Shown: one piece after another, positions 29,773 to 39,535 of the stretch | Layout: every line of letters starts with the position of its first letter | Position numbering within the stretch: position 1 is the stretch's first letter | The notes under the pieces: model-generated | Told to the model about the DNA's origin: nothing | What the model saw: only the letters and a program-made list of their open reading frames with translations | Databases searched by the model: none | Position numbers and translations under genes: made by a program | Assembly: GCA_020854145.1 (NCBI GenBank) | Contig: JADZFZ010000919.1 | Span: 1-42,455, forward strand | Direction of reading: 5' to 3' | DNA: 42,455 nt | DNA from: Deltaproteobacteria bacterium | GTDB taxonomy: Bacteria > Myxococcota_A > Polyangia > Polyangiales > JADZFZ01

Positions 29773-30399
29773 TCAGCGCGAGTAGAACTCGACGATGAGC
29801 TGCTCCTGGATCGGGAGCGTGATCTCCTCGCGAACCGGCTCCTGCTTGACGACGCCGGTGAAGGCGCCCTTGTCGAGGTCGAGCCACGTGAGCGGTCCCC
29901 GGCGGTCTCGTGCTTCCATCGCGGACGCGATCCGGGCCATCGCCTGGCTCTTCTCGCGGATCGAGATCTTGTCGCCGACGCGGACGACGTAGGACGGGAT
30001 GTTGACGCGCTTGCCGTTGACCAGGACGTGGTTGTGCTTGACCGTCTGGCGCGCCTCGCTGCGCGTCGCCGCGAAACCCAGGCGGTACACGACGTTGTCG
30101 AGCCGGCGTTCGAGCAACGCGAGCAGGTTCTCGCCCGTCACACCCTTGCGTCGGTCGGCCTCGGCGAAGTAGCGGCGGAACTGTCGCTCGAGCACGCCGT
30201 ACATCCGACGGACCTTCTGCTTCTCGCGCAGGCGCACGCCGTACTCCGTCACCTTCACCCTGCCCTGTCCGTGCTGGCCGGGGGGATAGGGACGGCGATC
30301 GAACGCGCACTTGTCGCTGTAACAGCGGTCCCCTTTGAGGAACAGCTTCAGGTTGTCGCGCCGACAGATGCGGCAGACCGGACCAATGTAGCGAGCCAC
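29773..30399 (-). CDS. rpsD: 30S ribosomal protein S4
   Basis: The 208-aa product begins at GTG. It is the zinc (C+) form, with four cysteines near the N-terminus (C9, C12, C26, C31). The S4 RNA-binding domain covers [11 protein letters not shown] to [14 protein letters not shown]4 nucleates 30S assembly and in some bacteria represses its own operon. It sits between rpsK and rpoA as usual for the alpha operon. Confidence 0.97.
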   Translation of the reverse strand: MARYIGPVCRICRRDNLKLFLKGDRCYSDKCAFDRRPYPPGQHGQGRVKVTEYGVRLREKQKVRRMYGVLERQFRRYFAEADRRKGVTGENLLALLERRLDNVVYRLGFAATRSEARQTVKHNHVLVNGKRVNIPSYVVRVGDKISIREKSQAMARIASAMEARDRRGPLTWLDLDKGAFTGVVKQEPVREEITLPIQEQLIVEFYSR

Positions 30400-30470
30400 G
30401 GCGAATCCTTCTTCCTTCTCTACTTCCGCTCGATCGAGACCGGCTCCGACGCTCCTGAGCGCGAAGCCTC

Positions 30471-30493
30471 GCTCCCGCCCTGCGGGTGGGAGC
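30471..30493 (-). other. Hairpin after the rpsK stop
   Basis: On the minus strand GCTCCCACCC-GCA-GGGCGGGAGC folds with ten pairs and one A-C mismatch, 3 nt after the rpsK stop and within the 97-nt gap to rpsD. No T-tract follows. It could be a processing site, an attenuator or a protein-binding structure. Confidence 0.4.
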
Positions 30494-30496
30494 TGC

Positions 30497-30898
30497 TCAG
30501 ACGCGACGCCGCTTGGGCGGCCGACAACCGTTGTGCGGGATGGGCGTGACGTCCCGGATCAGCGTGATGCGAAGCCCCGCGATCTGCAGCGCACGCAGCG
30601 CTGACTCGCGGCCCGCGCCGGGGCCGTTGACGAACACGGCGACGCTGCGAACGCCATGCTCCTGCGCCTTGCGCGCAGCGTCTTCCGCTGCGAGCTGCGC
30701 CGCGAACGGCGTGCTCTTGCGGGAGCCCTTGAAGCCACGTGCGCCTGCGCTCGACCACGCGATGGTGTTGCCCGCGGGGTCCGACACGGTGACGATCGTG
30801 TTGTTGAAGCTCGATTGAATGTGCGCGATCCCCGTCGCGATGTTCTTTCGGGCCTTCTTCTTCGCCTGCTGTTGCTTCTTGTCGGTGGCCTGCGCCAT
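30497..30898 (-). CDS. rpsK: 30S ribosomal protein S11
   Basis: The 133-aa product has the canonical core [34 protein letters not shown] and the C-terminal [19 protein letters not shown]. The N-terminus is a short Lys/Gln-rich extension. The gene lies between rpsM and rpsD in the alpha part of the operon. Confidence 0.98.
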   Translation of the reverse strand: MAQATDKKQQQAKKKARKNIATGIAHIQSSFNNTIVTVSDPAGNTIAWSSAGARGFKGSRKSTPFAAQLAAEDAARKAQEHGVRSVAVFVNGPGAGRESALRALQIAGLRITLIRDVTPIPHNGCRPPKRRRV

Positions 30899-30928
30899 GC
30901 CGGTTCTCCTGTGGCCTTAGGCCTGCCG

Positions 30929-31324
30929 CTACTTCTTCACCGGCGCGCCGCCGCCGCCGCCACCGCGCGCCGCGAGACCGCGACGCGGACCCTTGCGCGT
31001 ACGCGCGTTCGTGTGTGTCCGCTGGCCGCGCACGGGCAGGCCCTTGCGATGACGAAGCCCCCGGTAACAGCCGAGGTCCATCAGCCGCTTGATGTTCATG
31101 CTGAGATCGCGACGCAGATCGCCTTCGACCTTGTACTCGGTCTCGAGCAGCTCGCGGATACGCTTGATCTCGGCCTCCGAGAGCTCTTCGGTCCGCTTCG
31201 TCTCGGGGATGCCCGTCTTGGCGCAGATCTCCCGAGCCCGCGCCGCGCCGACCCCGTAGAGGTAGCGGAGCGAGATGACGATGTGCTTCCTACGGGGAAG
31301 GTCGACTCCTGCGATGCGTGCCAT
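30929..31324 (-). CDS. rpsM: 30S ribosomal protein S13
   Basis: The 131-aa product opens [20 protein letters not shown] and contains the conserved [20 protein letters not shown] and [12 protein letters not shown]. The tail is a Gly-rich stretch ending APVKK. It starts 4 nt after rpmJ. Confidence 0.98.
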   Translation of the reverse strand: MARIAGVDLPRRKHIVISLRYLYGVGAARAREICAKTGIPETKRTEELSEAEIKRIRELLETEYKVEGDLRRDLSMNIKRLMDLGCYRGLRHRKGLPVRGQRTHTNARTRKGPRRGLAARGGGGGGAPVKK

Positions 31325-31328
31325 GTCC

Positions 31329-31442
31329 TCAGCCCTGCCGCTGCTTGTGCCGCGGGTTACCGCAGATCACGCGGACGACACCCTTGCGCCGCACGACCTT
31401 GCACTTCTCACAAACCTTCTTGACGCTCGGTCGGACCTTCAT
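31329..31442 (-). CDS. rpmJ: 50S ribosomal protein L36 (zinc form)
   Basis: The product is 37 aa, read directly from the minus strand: it starts [20 protein letters not shown] and ends NPRHKQRQG. The zinc ligands C11, C14, C27 and H32 are all present, so this is the C+ form. It lies between infA and rpsM, the usual position. Confidence 0.97.
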   Translation of the reverse strand: MKVRPSVKKVCEKCKVVRRKGVVRVICGNPRHKQRQG

Positions 31443-31503
31443 CGTCCTGCTCCATCCATCATCCGTCGCTGCGAGCGAACCGCCCGCCGACACCAGCCGA
31501 CCG

Positions 31504-31725
31504 CTACATCTTCGCGGTCACTCGTCCTCTCGCCGGATCGCGCGGGGAGATCTCCACCTGCACTCGATCCCCGGGCCGCAGCCCCACAATCACCCTTCTC
31601 ATCGTCTCCCCGAGCGTCGCGAGAACGCATCTGCCGTCCTCGCAGCGAATCGCATACAGCGCTCGGGGCATCGCCCTCGTCACAGTTCCCGTGGCCATCT
31701 CGGACGACGCCGTAGAAACCATCAT
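31504..31725 (-). CDS. infA: Translation initiation factor IF-1, divergent
   Basis: The product is 73 aa, the normal IF-1 length, in the normal place before rpmJ. The OB-fold pattern is recognisable: [45 protein letters not shown]. It departs from the usual sequence at several conserved points: there is no AKED-type start, TMRRV stands where KMRKN is normal, and SPRDPARG where SPYDL.RG is normal. It may be the only IF-1 or may coexist with a canonical copy elsewhere. The start is a double ATG; the first is used. Confidence 0.82.
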   Translation of the reverse strand: MMVSTASSEMATGTVTRAMPRALYAIRCEDGRCVLATLGETMRRVIVGLRPGDRVQVEISPRDPARGRVTAKM

Positions 31726-31744
31726 CCCCGCACCCCTCGTTCGC

Positions 31745-31815
31745 GCCCTAGGGCACGACGGTAGTCATCCCGCGGCATCAGCCGCGATCACTTCCGCGAG
31801 GAGCCTCGGCTCCTC
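31745..31815 (-). other. Three consecutive hairpins between adk and infA
   Basis: Three inverted repeats fill the 114-nt gap: GAGGAGCC/GGCTCCTC (31798-31815, 8-bp stem, 2-nt loop), CGCGGC/GCCGCG (31771-31786, 4-nt loop) and the palindrome GCCCTAGGGC (31745-31754). No T-tract follows any. The map gene usual at this spot is missing. Attenuation, RNA processing or feedback regulation are possible. Confidence 0.5.
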
Positions 31816-31839
31816 TTCCAGGGACACCCCACGACTCGC

Positions 31840-32460
31840 CTAGGTCAACGCCTCCTTCAGCCGCGCCATCACCTCGTCCATCGACCCGATTCCCGACACC
31901 TTCCGCACGATGCCGCGCCTCGTGTAGAGATCGATCAGCGGCGCCGTGTCCCGCTGGTACGCCTCGAGCCGCGCACGCACGACCTCTTCCCGGTCGTCGT
32001 CGCGTAGAACGAGATCTGCCCCGGCGGGCGGCGGATTGTACTTGAGGTGGTAGATCTGTCCAGTCGCCCGGTCCGTGCGCCTACCGACGATGCGGTCGAC
32101 GATGTGATCGTCCGGCACGTCGAGCACCAGGGTGACGTCGAGCTTGCGCCCGCTCTCGGCCAGGTAGCCGTCGAGCCACTCCGCCTGCCCGACCGTCCGA
32201 GGGTAGCCGTCGAGGATGAATCCCTTCTTGGCGTCGTCCCGTCCGAGGCGCTCACGCACGAGATCGTTGACGATGTCGTCACCGACCAGACCCCCCGAGT
32301 CCATGATGGCCGCGGCCCGCTTGCCGACGTCGGTCCCGGCCCGGCGCGCTTCGCGAAGGATGTCCCCCGTCGAGACCTGCGGGATCCCGAGCACCTCCGC
32401 GAGACGCTTGGCCTGAGTCCCTTTTCCCGAGCCCGGCGGCCCCAACAAGAGCAGCTTCAC
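31840..32460 (-). CDS. adk: Adenylate kinase
   Basis: This enzyme interconverts ATP + AMP and 2 ADP in the cytosol. The 206-aa product has the P-loop GPPGSGKGT at 7-15, the AMP site STGDILRE, GFILDGYPRT, and the lid region GRRTDRATGQIYHLKYNPPP without the zinc cysteines found in Gram-positive forms. It lies 20 nt after secY, as in many spc operons. Confidence 0.97.
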   Translation of the reverse strand: MKLLLLGPPGSGKGTQAKRLAEVLGIPQVSTGDILREARRAGTDVGKRAAAIMDSGGLVGDDIVNDLVRERLGRDDAKKGFILDGYPRTVGQAEWLDGYLAESGRKLDVTLVLDVPDDHIVDRIVGRRTDRATGQIYHLKYNPPPAGADLVLRDDDREEVVRARLEAYQRDTAPLIDLYTRRGIVRKVSGIGSMDEVMARLKEALT

Positions 32461-32480
32461 GTCGTCCCTCCCGTGGCCCG

Positions 32481-33803
32481 TCAGGTCGCCGCGCGCCGGC
32501 CGCGGATTCGCGGACCCTTGGCGCCGGTGAGCCCCTCGTAATGACGCGTGATCAGATGCGACTCGATCTGGTTGACCGTGTCGAGCGCAACGCCGACCAC
32601 GATCATGATCGACGTTCCACCGAAGTAGAAAGGCACCTTGAACTGCTGCTGCAGGATCGTCGGCACGACGCAGACGAGCGCCATGTAGACGGCGCCGCCG
32701 AAGGTGATCCGCGAGAGGACACGATCGATGAAGTCCGCGGTCTGCTTGCCCGGTCGTATCCCCGGTATGAAAGCCCCCTGCTTCTTCAGGTTCTCCGCCA
32801 CGTCCACGGGCTGGAAGGTCACCGCCGTGTAGAAGTAGGCGAAGAAGATGACGAGCAGCACGAAGATCGTGTCGTAGCGCCAGTCACCGGGGATGAGAAC
32901 GGTCTGCAGGTTCTCCATCCCGGGAATGTTCAGGTTCGCGAGCTGCGTCGGGAACATCAGCAGCGACGACGCGAAGATGGGGGGGATGACGCCGGCCGAG
33001 TTGACGCGGAGCGGAAGGTGCGAGCTCTGCCCGCCGAACATCTTCCGCCCGACCATACGTTTCGCGTACTGGATCGGTATGCGGCGCTGCGCGCGCTCGA
33101 ACCAGGAGATGATCGCGATGATGCCGACCACGATGACGCCCACCATCAACAGGCCGATGGGCGTGACCTCGCCGATCCCGACCTGGGACGCGGTCATGAA
33201 CAGACCGTCCGGCAGGTCCGCGACGATGCCCGCGAAGATGATCAGCGAGATGCCGTTGCCGATGCCGCGCTCGGTGATCTGCTCGCCGAGCCACATGATG
33301 AACGACGTGCCGGTGGTCAACGAGACCATCGTCAGCAGCCGGAAGCCCCATCCCGGATCCGCCACGACCGAGCCCCACTGGCTCGTGTCGTTCAGCCCTT
33401 CCAAGTAGAGCGCGATCCCGAACGCCTGGAGGAACGCCAGGATGACGGTTCCGTAGCGCGTGTACTGGTTGATCTTCTTCTGACCCGACTCGCCCTCCTT
33501 GCGTAGCTCTTCCAGCGGCTTGAACACCACCGAGAGGAGCTGGAGGATGATGCTCGCCGAGACGTACGGCATGATGCCGAGCGCGAAGATCGACAGCTGC
33601 TCGAGCGCGCCGCCCGAGAACATGTTGAACAGCCCGAGGAACGATCCCCCGGACGTCGCGACGATCCGCTTCATCACGTTCCGGTCGACGCCCGGAGTCG
33701 TGACGAAGACGCCGATCCGATAGACCGCGAGCAGGGCGAGCGTGAACAGCAGCCGCCGCCGCAGCTCGGGGATCTTCGCGATGTTTGCGAACCCGCTGGC
33801 CAT
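32481..33803 (-). CDS. secY: Protein translocase subunit SecY
   Basis: This is the pore subunit of the Sec translocon in the inner membrane. The 440-aa product has ten membrane helices. The cytosolic loop [20 protein letters not shown] and the C-terminal [14 protein letters not shown] are typical. ATG 33803 ([18 protein letters not shown]) is chosen over the longer open frame because it lies 5 nt after rplO and matches the family N-terminus. Confidence 0.97.
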   Translation of the reverse strand: MASGFANIAKIPELRRRLLFTLALLAVYRIGVFVTTPGVDRNVMKRIVATSGGSFLGLFNMFSGGALEQLSIFALGIMPYVSASIILQLLSVVFKPLEELRKEGESGQKKINQYTRYGTVILAFLQAFGIALYLEGLNDTSQWGSVVADPGWGFRLLTMVSLTTGTSFIMWLGEQITERGIGNGISLIIFAGIVADLPDGLFMTASQVGIGEVTPIGLLMVGVIVVGIIAIISWFERAQRRIPIQYAKRMVGRKMFGGQSSHLPLRVNSAGVIPPIFASSLLMFPTQLANLNIPGMENLQTVLIPGDWRYDTIFVLLVIFFAYFYTAVTFQPVDVAENLKKQGAFIPGIRPGKQTADFIDRVLSRITFGGAVYMALVCVVPTILQQQFKVPFYFGGTSIMIVVGVALDTVNQIESHLITRHYEGLTGAKGPRIRGRRAAT

Positions 33804-33808
33804 CGCTG

Positions 33809-34315
33809 CTACGCGCCCGTTTCCTCGGGGGAGCGAGTGGTGTGACGCGGCGGAGTGACGATCGCCGTACCGCCGACCTTCTCGATCTTCTCCTTGGCCG
33901 AGGCGCTGAACGCCTCGACCATGATCGTCATCGCGTGCGGCAGCTCGCCCTGGCCGAGCACCTTCACCGCGTCGCATCGCCCGCGCACGAGCCCCGCGTC
34001 GCGCAGGAGCGCCTCGTCGACCTGCGCACCCGCCTCGAACCGCGCGAGGTCGCGCAGGTTCACGTGCGCGACGACACGCGGATTGATCTTCGCGAACCCG
34101 ACCTTCGGCATCCGCCGATAGAGCGGCATCTGGCCGCCTTCGAAGGCCAGCTTCTTGAAGTTGCCGGGGTGGCGCGCCTTCTGGCCTTTCTGGCCTTTGC
34201 CCGCGGTCTTGCCCAGACCCGAGCCGATGCCACGCCCCTTGCGGCGCTTGGACTTCACCGCACCCGGCGGCGGAGCCAACCGGCTGAGGATGGGGATCTC
34301 GGGAAGGTCAGCCAC
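33809..34315 (-). CDS. rplO: 50S ribosomal protein L15
   Basis: The 168-aa product has the Gly/Lys-rich N-terminal [21 protein letters not shown] and the [17 protein letters not shown] segment. The C-terminus extends about 20 residues past the usual end (ending SPEETGA). It overlaps rpmD by 8 nt. Confidence 0.97.
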   Translation of the reverse strand: MADLPEIPILSRLAPPPGAVKSKRRKGRGIGSGLGKTAGKGQKGQKARHPGNFKKLAFEGGQMPLYRRMPKVGFAKINPRVVAHVNLRDLARFEAGAQVDEALLRDAGLVRGRCDAVKVLGQGELPHAMTIMVEAFSASAKEKIEKVGGTAIVTPPRHTTRSPEETGA

Positions 34316-34505
34316 TGGTCTCCTCCACGCTCACCAGGTGAAGAACCTTCTTCACCATGCCGCGGAACGACGGCGTGTTGTCTACCACGACCTCGCTGTG
34401 CGGGCCGCGCAGACCCAGGCCCTTGAGCACCTTCTGGGTGCTGGGAGGCCGCGTGATCGCGCTCCGGACCTGCCGGACGCGAAGCTTCTTCGCTGCTGCT
34501 GCCAT
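34308..34505 (-). CDS. rpmD: 50S ribosomal protein L30
   Basis: The 65-aa product contains the family pattern LRVRQVRSAITRP, LKGLGLRG and VVVDNTPSFRGMVKKVLHLV. It sits between rpsE and rplO as usual. Confidence 0.95.
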   Translation of the reverse strand: MAAAAKKLRVRQVRSAITRPPSTQKVLKGLGLRGPHSEVVVDNTPSFRGMVKKVLHLVSVEETSG

Positions 34506-34524
34506 TTCGATCGACCGCCTGCTC

Positions 34525-35037
34525 TCAACCGTCTTGTTTGCCCGTCACGTGCTCGAGCGAGACGCCACGACGCTTCGCCACTTGCTCCGCAGCCTCGAGC
34601 TGCGAGAGCGCTTCGACCGTGGCGCGAACTGCGTTGTGCGGGTTCGAGGTGCCGATGCACTTCGAGAGGATGTCCTTGACGCCCGCCGCCTCGACGACGG
34701 CGCGCACCGGGCCGCCCGCGATGACACCCGTGCCGGGAGAAGCCGGCCGCAGCAGGATCTTCCCCGCCCCGAAGGTCGCGGTCACGGTGTGGGGGATCGT
34801 CCCGCCGATCAGAGGGATCTTGATGAGCGACTTCTTCGCCCGCTCGTTGCCCTTGCGGATCGCCTCCGGGACCTCTTTGGCCTTGCCGAGACCCGTGCCC
34901 ACGTGGCCCTTGCCGTCGCCCACCACCACGAGCGCGCTGAAGCTGAAGCGGCGTCCGCCCTTCACGACCTTCGCGACGCGGTTGATGTGCACGACACGCT
35001 CGGTGAGCTCTTCGAGCGAATTCGGATCGATTCCCAT
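34525..35037 (-). CDS. rpsE: 30S ribosomal protein S5
   Basis: The 170-aa product starts at ATG 35037 ([20 protein letters not shown]), which has AGGGAG upstream and fits the family better than the longer frame. The double-stranded RNA-binding core [18 protein letters not shown] and the [18 protein letters not shown] segment are canonical. S5 acts in decoding fidelity. Confidence 0.97.
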   Translation of the reverse strand: MGIDPNSLEELTERVVHINRVAKVVKGGRRFSFSALVVVGDGKGHVGTGLGKAKEVPEAIRKGNERAKKSLIKIPLIGGTIPHTVTATFGAGKILLRPASPGTGVIAGGPVRAVVEAAGVKDILSKCIGTSNPHNAVRATVEALSQLEAAEQVAKRRGVSLEHVTGKQDG

Positions 35038-35055
35038 ACGGACTGACTCCCTAGT

Positions 35056-35070
35056 GCGGGCTGCGCCCGC
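35056..35070 (-). other. Hairpin in the rplR-rpsE gap
   Basis: GCGGGC-GCA-GCCCGC (minus strand) is a perfect 6-bp stem with the same GCA loop as the hairpin after rpsK. It lies 25 nt after the rplR stop and ends 18 nt before the rpsE ATG. Confidence 0.4.
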
Positions 35071-35095
35071 CAACCAACCACACAGCGACCAGCGA

Positions 35096-35452
35096 CTAGA
35101 ACGAGAGGCCGGCTTCGCGCGCGGCGTCCGCGAGCGCCTTGACCCGACCGTGATAGAGGTAGCCGCCGCGATCGAAGACCACCTTCGCGATGCCGCGTTC
35201 CTTGCACACCTCTGCTACGTGCTTGCCCACGGCCTTCGCGGCATCGATCTTCACCGACTCCGCGGTCGCGCTCTTCACCGACTCGGTCAACGTGGAGACT
35301 GCCACCAGCGTCTTGCCGGTCGAGTCGTCGATCACCTGTGCATAGATGTGCTTGAGGCTGCGGAACACGCTGAGACGCGGGCGCTCCGGCGTCCCTTCCA
35401 CCGTCTTGCGGATTCGCCTGTGCCGGCGCAATCGCGAGAGCTCTTTGTCCAT
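35096..35452 (-). CDS. rplR: 50S ribosomal protein L18
   Basis: The 118-aa product has the 5S-rRNA-binding pattern [35 protein letters not shown] and [20 protein letters not shown]. It lies 2 nt after rplF. Confidence 0.98.
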   Translation of the reverse strand: MDKELSRLRRHRRIRKTVEGTPERPRLSVFRSLKHIYAQVIDDSTGKTLVAVSTLTESVKSATAESVKIDAAKAVGKHVAEVCKERGIAKVVFDRGGYLYHGRVKALADAAREAGLSF

Positions 35453-35454
35453 GG

Positions 35455-36051
35455 CTACTTCCTGCCCTTGCCGGCCTTGCCCGCCTTCTCGCGGATCTTC
35501 TCGCCGGTGTAACGACCACCCTTGCCTTTGTAGGGCTCGGGCGGGCGGAACGAGCGAATCTCGGCGGCGGTCTGGCCGAGAAGCTCCTTGTCGATCGACT
35601 CCAGGTGAAGCCGAGGGCGCTTCTGACCCGCCTCGTCGATCGTCTCGACGCGCGCCTTCACCATGTCGGGGAGGCGTAGCTTGACCTGGTGCGACAAGCC
35701 CAGAGACAGAGTCAGATCCTGCCCCGAGAGCTCGGCCCGATAGCCCGTGCCGTAGAAGTCGAGGCTCTTCGCGAACGGCTTGACCACACCTGCGACCATG
35801 TTGGCCACCAGCGCCCGGGCGAGCCCCTGCATCTGGGGACCATCGCGGAGCCCCAGCTGCGGTCTCACCACGATCTGCTGCGCGTGCCGCGCCACGTCCA
35901 CCGAGCGTGGCAGCTTCCGGCTGAGGACCCCTTTCGGGCCCTTCACCGAGATCTGCCCGTCGCCCAGCGTGATGTCGACGCCCTTCGGCAGCTCGATCGG
36001 CTTCTTCCCGACGCGCGACTGTCGGCCGGTGAACGGTTCCAGCTCGGACAT
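35455..36051 (-). CDS. rplF: 50S ribosomal protein L6
   Basis: The 198-aa product has [33 protein letters not shown] and the C-terminal [19 protein letters not shown]. It has about 12 extra residues at the N-terminus ([11 protein letters not shown]) compared with a typical L6. ATG 36051 lies 2 nt after the rpsH stop. Confidence 0.97.
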   Translation of the reverse strand: MSELEPFTGRQSRVGKKPIELPKGVDITLGDGQISVKGPKGVLSRKLPRSVDVARHAQQIVVRPQLGLRDGPQMQGLARALVANMVAGVVKPFAKSLDFYGTGYRAELSGQDLTLSLGLSHQVKLRLPDMVKARVETIDEAGQKRPRLHLESIDKELLGQTAAEIRSFRPPEPYKGKGGRYTGEKIREKAGKAGKGRK

Positions 36052-36053
36052 GG

Positions 36054-36452
36054 CTACCAGACCTCGCAGAGCAGCTCGCCGCCGACGCCGTGCCGGCGCG
36101 CGTCGCGGTCGCTCATCACGCCGCGCGAGGTCGAGAGGATTGCCACTCCCAGGCCGTTGCGCACCTGCGGGATGCCGTCGTTGCCGACGTACACCCGACG
36201 CCCTGGCCGGCTCGAGCGCTTCAGGCCGGCGATCGCGGGGCGACCACCGGAGCCGTAACGCAGGAACACCGTCAGCGACTTCGGCTGTGCGTCTTCGTCG
36301 GACGTGCGCCAATCGGAGATGTACCCCTCGGACTTGAGGATCTCCGCAACCCGGGTCTTCAGCTTCGAAGCCGGCATCTCAGTTCGATCGAGACGCGCCA
36401 TCGTCGCGTTTCGGATCCGAGTGAGCATGTCGGCGATGGGATCGGTCATCAT
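36054..36452 (-). CDS. rpsH: 30S ribosomal protein S8
   Basis: The 132-aa product opens [14 protein letters not shown] and has the C-terminal [20 protein letters not shown] and LLCEVW of the family. S8 binds 16S rRNA helix 21 and is the spc-operon repressor in E. coli; whether it regulates here is not shown. Confidence 0.98.
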   Translation of the reverse strand: MMTDPIADMLTRIRNATMARLDRTEMPASKLKTRVAEILKSEGYISDWRTSDEDAQPKSLTVFLRYGSGGRPAIAGLKRSSRPGRRVYVGNDGIPQVRNGLGVAILSTSRGVMSDRDARRHGVGGELLCEVW

Positions 36453-36462
36453 GGTCGTTCCC

Positions 36463-36648
36463 CTACCAGCTCGCCTTCGTCACGCCCGGAATCTCTCCCT
36501 TGAGCGCCATGTTCCGGAGGCATACGCGGCACAGCTGAAACTTCCTGTAATAGCCGCGGCCACGTCCGCAGACCCGGCATCGGCTCTTCTGCCGAGACGA
36601 GAACTTCGGAGTCTTGTTCAACTTCGCGAATGCTTGAGTGCGCGCCAT
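36463..36648 (-). CDS. rpsN: 30S ribosomal protein S14, zinc type
   Basis: The 61-aa short form has CxxC pairs C24/C27 ([10 protein letters not shown]) and C40/C43 (LCRVCLRN). This is the zinc-binding C+ type rather than the 100-aa form. Confidence 0.97.
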   Translation of the reverse strand: MARTQAFAKLNKTPKFSSRQKSRCRVCGRGRGYYRKFQLCRVCLRNMALKGEIPGVTKASW

Positions 36649-36666
36649 CGTCCTGCGTCCGTCGCC

Positions 36667-37221
36667 CTATTGCCGGAAGGGCATCCCGAGCTGCTGGAGC
36701 AGCGCCTTACCCTCTTCGTCGGTCTTCGCCGTCGTCACGAAGACCACGTTGAGCCCCTTGATCTTGTCGATCTTGTCGTAGTTGATCTCGGGGAAGATGA
36801 TTTGCTCTTTGATGCCGAGCGAGTAGTTGCCGCGACCGTCGAAGGCCTTGGCGCCGACTCCCTTGAAGTCACGCACGCGCGGCAGAGCGAACGAGACGAG
36901 GCGGTCCGCGAACTCCCACATCCGGTCGCGCCGGAGCGTCACCATCGCTCCGATCGGTGCACCCGCACGCAGCTTGAAGTTGGCGATCGACTTCTTCGCC
37001 TTCGTCACGACCGGCTTCTGACCGGCAATCGCCGCGAGCTCCTCGACCGCCGAGTCGACGATCTTGGCGTTCGACACGGCCTCGCCGAGGCCCATGTTCA
37101 GCACGATCTTCACCAGCCGCGGAACCTGATTCGGGTTCTTGTACCCGAACTGCTTCGTCAGGGCCGGGATGACCTCGTCGTTGTATCTCCGCCTGAGGCG
37201 CGGAAGCGCTTGGTCGGTCAT
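36667..37221 (-). CDS. rplE: 50S ribosomal protein L5
   Basis: The 184-aa product has [39 protein letters not shown] and the C-terminal [20 protein letters not shown]. It contacts 5S rRNA and the P-site tRNA. Confidence 0.98.
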   Translation of the reverse strand: MTDQALPRLRRRYNDEVIPALTKQFGYKNPNQVPRLVKIVLNMGLGEAVSNAKIVDSAVEELAAIAGQKPVVTKAKKSIANFKLRAGAPIGAMVTLRRDRMWEFADRLVSFALPRVRDFKGVGAKAFDGRGNYSLGIKEQIIFPEINYDKIDKIKGLNVVFVTTAKTDEEGKALLQQLGMPFRQ

Positions 37222-37231
37222 GGGGGTGCTC

Positions 37232-37546
37232 CTAGCCGCTCGTCACCGTGGTGCCGCTCTTGACTGCGACACGCACCTTCTCTTCGTTGCGGACCTCGCT
37301 GCGCACGCGCGTCGGACGGTCCGTCTTCGGATCCACGATCATCACGTTGGACACGTGGATCGCCTGCTCGCGCTCGATGATCCCACCCGTGCGGTTGCGC
37401 GGGGTGGGCTTCGTGTGCCGCTTCATGCGGTTGACGCCCTCGACCACGACCCGCTGGGTCTCGGGGACCACGCGCAGGATCCGACCCTGTTTGCCTTTGT
37501 CTCGCCCGGTGATCACCTGGACGAGGTCGTCTTTTCGGACGCGCAT
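37232..37546 (-). CDS. rplX: 50S ribosomal protein L24
   Basis: The 104-aa product starts at ATG 37546, sharing one base with the rplN stop (TGATG). It has the KOW motif [19 protein letters not shown] and [12 protein letters not shown]. Longer open frames upstream are rplN sequence. Confidence 0.97.
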   Translation of the reverse strand: MRVRKDDLVQVITGRDKGKQGRILRVVPETQRVVVEGVNRMKRHTKPTPRNRTGGIIEREQAIHVSNVMIVDPKTDRPTRVRSEVRNEEKVRVAVKSGTTVTSG

Positions 37547-37914
37547 CAGAGCACCTCGGGTGCGAGCGAGATGATCTTCATGAACTTCTTCGCCCGGAGC
37601 TCGCGCGCGACGGGCCCGAAGATGCGTGTACCGATGGGCTCGAGCTGCGCGTTGATGAGGACGGCGCTGTTGCCGTCGAACCTGATGTAGCTGCCGTCCG
37701 CACGCGCGTACTCGCGCGCGGTGCGCACGACGACGGCCCGGGCGACGTCGCCCTTCTTCACCTTCGCCGTGGGCAGCGCCTCCTTGATGGAGACCACGAT
37801 CACGTCGCCCAGCCCCGCGTACCTGCGCCGCGAGCCGCCGAGCACCTTGATGCACGACACTCGCTTGGCTCCCGAGTTGTCGGCAACGTCCAGCTCCGTC
37901 CGCATCTGGATCAT
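37546..37914 (-). CDS. rplN: 50S ribosomal protein L14
   Basis: The 122-aa product opens [19 protein letters not shown] and has the signature [17 protein letters not shown], ending [20 protein letters not shown]. Length and sequence are canonical. Confidence 0.98.
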   Translation of the reverse strand: MIQMRTELDVADNSGAKRVSCIKVLGGSRRRYAGLGDVIVVSIKEALPTAKVKKGDVARAVVVRTAREYARADGSYIRFDGNSAVLINAQLEPIGTRIFGPVARELRAKKFMKIISLAPEVL

Positions 37915-37917
37915 GGC

Positions 37918-38232
37918 TCAGACCTCTTCCGGACGAGTGATGAGCTTCGTGACGACCCAGCGCTTCAGCTTCGAGAGCGGGCGGTGCTCCTCGATCTCGA
38001 TCGTGTCGCCGGTCCTGTACTCGTGCTTCTCGTCGTGCGCGTAGAACTTCTTCTTCCGACGCACGTACTTGCCGTAGACCGGATCACGGAACGACCGGAC
38101 GACCTCGACGACGACGGTCTGCTTCATCCGGCCGGGGCTCGCGGTGTCGTTGACCACGCGGCCCACCAGGCTCTTGCGCCGGCCTCGTTCGGCCGCCGTC
38201 TGTGCGGTCGATTGCTCTGCTGCTGCGGACAT
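37918..38232 (-). CDS. rpsQ: 30S ribosomal protein S17
   Basis: The 104-aa product contains the core KSLVGRVVNDTASPGRMKQT and DTIEIEEHRPLSKLKRW. An Ala/Gln-rich extension of about 18 residues precedes the core. The start shares one base with the rpmC stop (TGATG). Confidence 0.97.
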   Translation of the reverse strand: MSAAAEQSTAQTAAERGRRKSLVGRVVNDTASPGRMKQTVVVEVVRSFRDPVYGKYVRRKKKFYAHDEKHEYRTGDTIEIEEHRPLSKLKRWVVTKLITRPEEV

Positions 38233-38444
38233 CAGCCCTTCTCCTCTGACGACGGCGTGGCTCGGCGCGACGCGAGCAAGGTCTTCACGCGCGCGATGTC
38301 GCGGCGGAGCTTGCGCATCTTGCTCGTGTCGTCGAGCTGGTTCGTGTAGTTCTTGATGCGCGCATCGAAGAGATCACGTCCCAAGCTCGTCTCCAAGCTC
38401 TCGAGATCCTCGGTCGACTGCCCCCGTAGCTCTTCCATCTTCAT
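38232..38444 (-). CDS. rpmC: 50S ribosomal protein L29
   Basis: The 70-aa helical product starts at ATG 38444 ([17 protein letters not shown]). Its ATG overlaps the rplP stop (ATGA). The C-terminal [16 protein letters not shown] is slightly extended. Confidence 0.95.
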   Translation of the reverse strand: MKMEELRGQSTEDLESLETSLGRDLFDARIKNYTNQLDDTSKMRKLRRDIARVKTLLASRRATPSSEEKG

Positions 38445-38857
38445 AGCGACTTGCTCCGCGAGAGGACGCGCGTCGGAAGAGGCAGCTTGTGCGAGGCGAC
38501 TCGGAACGCCTCCTTCGCGAGCTCCTCGCTGACGCCGGAGATCTCGTACATCACGCGCCCGGGCAACACGACGGCCACCCAGAACTCCGGGTTGCCCTTG
38601 CCCTTGCCCATTCGAGTCTCGAGCGGCTTCTTCGAGACCGGCTTGTCTGGGAAGATGCGGATGAAGAGCTTGCCCTGACGCTTGACGGCGCGCGTGATGG
38701 CCATACGCGCCGCTTCGATCTGGCGCGACGTGATCCACCCGCGGCCGAGCGACTGCAGCCCGTAGTCGCCGAAGGACACGTCGCTACCCCGCTGGGCGTT
38801 GCCCGCGGTGTTGCCCTTCATCTGCTTGCGGTACTTCGTTCTCTTCGGTTGCAGCAT
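38441..38857 (-). CDS. rplP: 50S ribosomal protein L16
   Basis: The 138-aa product opens [19 protein letters not shown] and contains [39 protein letters not shown] and [19 protein letters not shown]. It is canonical. Confidence 0.98.
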   Translation of the reverse strand: MLQPKRTKYRKQMKGNTAGNAQRGSDVSFGDYGLQSLGRGWITSRQIEAARMAITRAVKRQGKLFIRIFPDKPVSKKPLETRMGKGKGNPEFWVAVVLPGRVMYEISGVSEELAKEAFRVASHKLPLPTRVLSRSKSL

Positions 38858-38866
38858 GGCTCGACC

Positions 38867-39523
38867 TCAGCCTCGGGCGCTCGGGTGACGGCGACGCTCC
38901 GGCAGGATCTCGCCTTTGAAGATCCAGCACTTGACGCCGATGACGCCGTGCTTCGTCTTGGCTTCCGCGAGACCGAACTCGATGTCGGCTCGCAGGGTGT
39001 GCAGCGGCACGCGGCCCTCGCGGTACGACTCGGTGCGCGCGATCTCCGCGCCGCCCAGGCGGCCCGAGCTGATCACGCGAATGCCCTTCGCGCCGAACTT
39101 CATGGCAGTCGACACGGCCTTCTTCATCGCGCGCCGGAACGCCACGCGGCGCTCGAGCTGCGTGGCCACGTTCTCGGCGACGAGCTGTGCGTTCGTCTCG
39201 GCCTTGCGGACTTCCTGGATGTCGATGAAGAGCTCGTTCGACGTGAGCTTCTGAAGGTCACCCTTGAGCTGCTCGACGCCCGCTCCACGCTTGCCGATCA
39301 CGATGCCGGGGCGCGCCGTGTAGATGACGACTTTCGCCTTGTTCGCAGCGCGCTCGATCTCCACCGCCGCGATGCCCGCGTGATAGAGCTTCTCCTTGAT
39401 GGCGCGCTTGAGGGAGATGTCCTCGTGCAGCCACTTCGCGTACTGCTTGTCCTCGAACCACTTCGAGTTCCAGCTCTTGATGACGCCGAGCCGGAGCCCG
39501 TGCGGGTGCGTTTTCTGACCCAC
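38867..39523 (-). CDS. rpsC: 30S ribosomal protein S3
   Basis: The 218-aa product opens [20 protein letters not shown], has the KH-domain loop [18 protein letters not shown] and the C-terminal [19 protein letters not shown]3 contributes to the mRNA entry channel. Confidence 0.98.
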   Translation of the reverse strand: MGQKTHPHGLRLGVIKSWNSKWFEDKQYAKWLHEDISLKRAIKEKLYHAGIAAVEIERAANKAKVVIYTARPGIVIGKRGAGVEQLKGDLQKLTSNELFIDIQEVRKAETNAQLVAENVATQLERRVAFRRAMKKAVSTAMKFGAKGIRVISSGRLGGAEIARTESYREGRVPLHTLRADIEFGLAEAKTKHGVIGVKCWIFKGEILPERRRHPSARG

Positions 39524-39535
39524 GTTCGACTCCCT

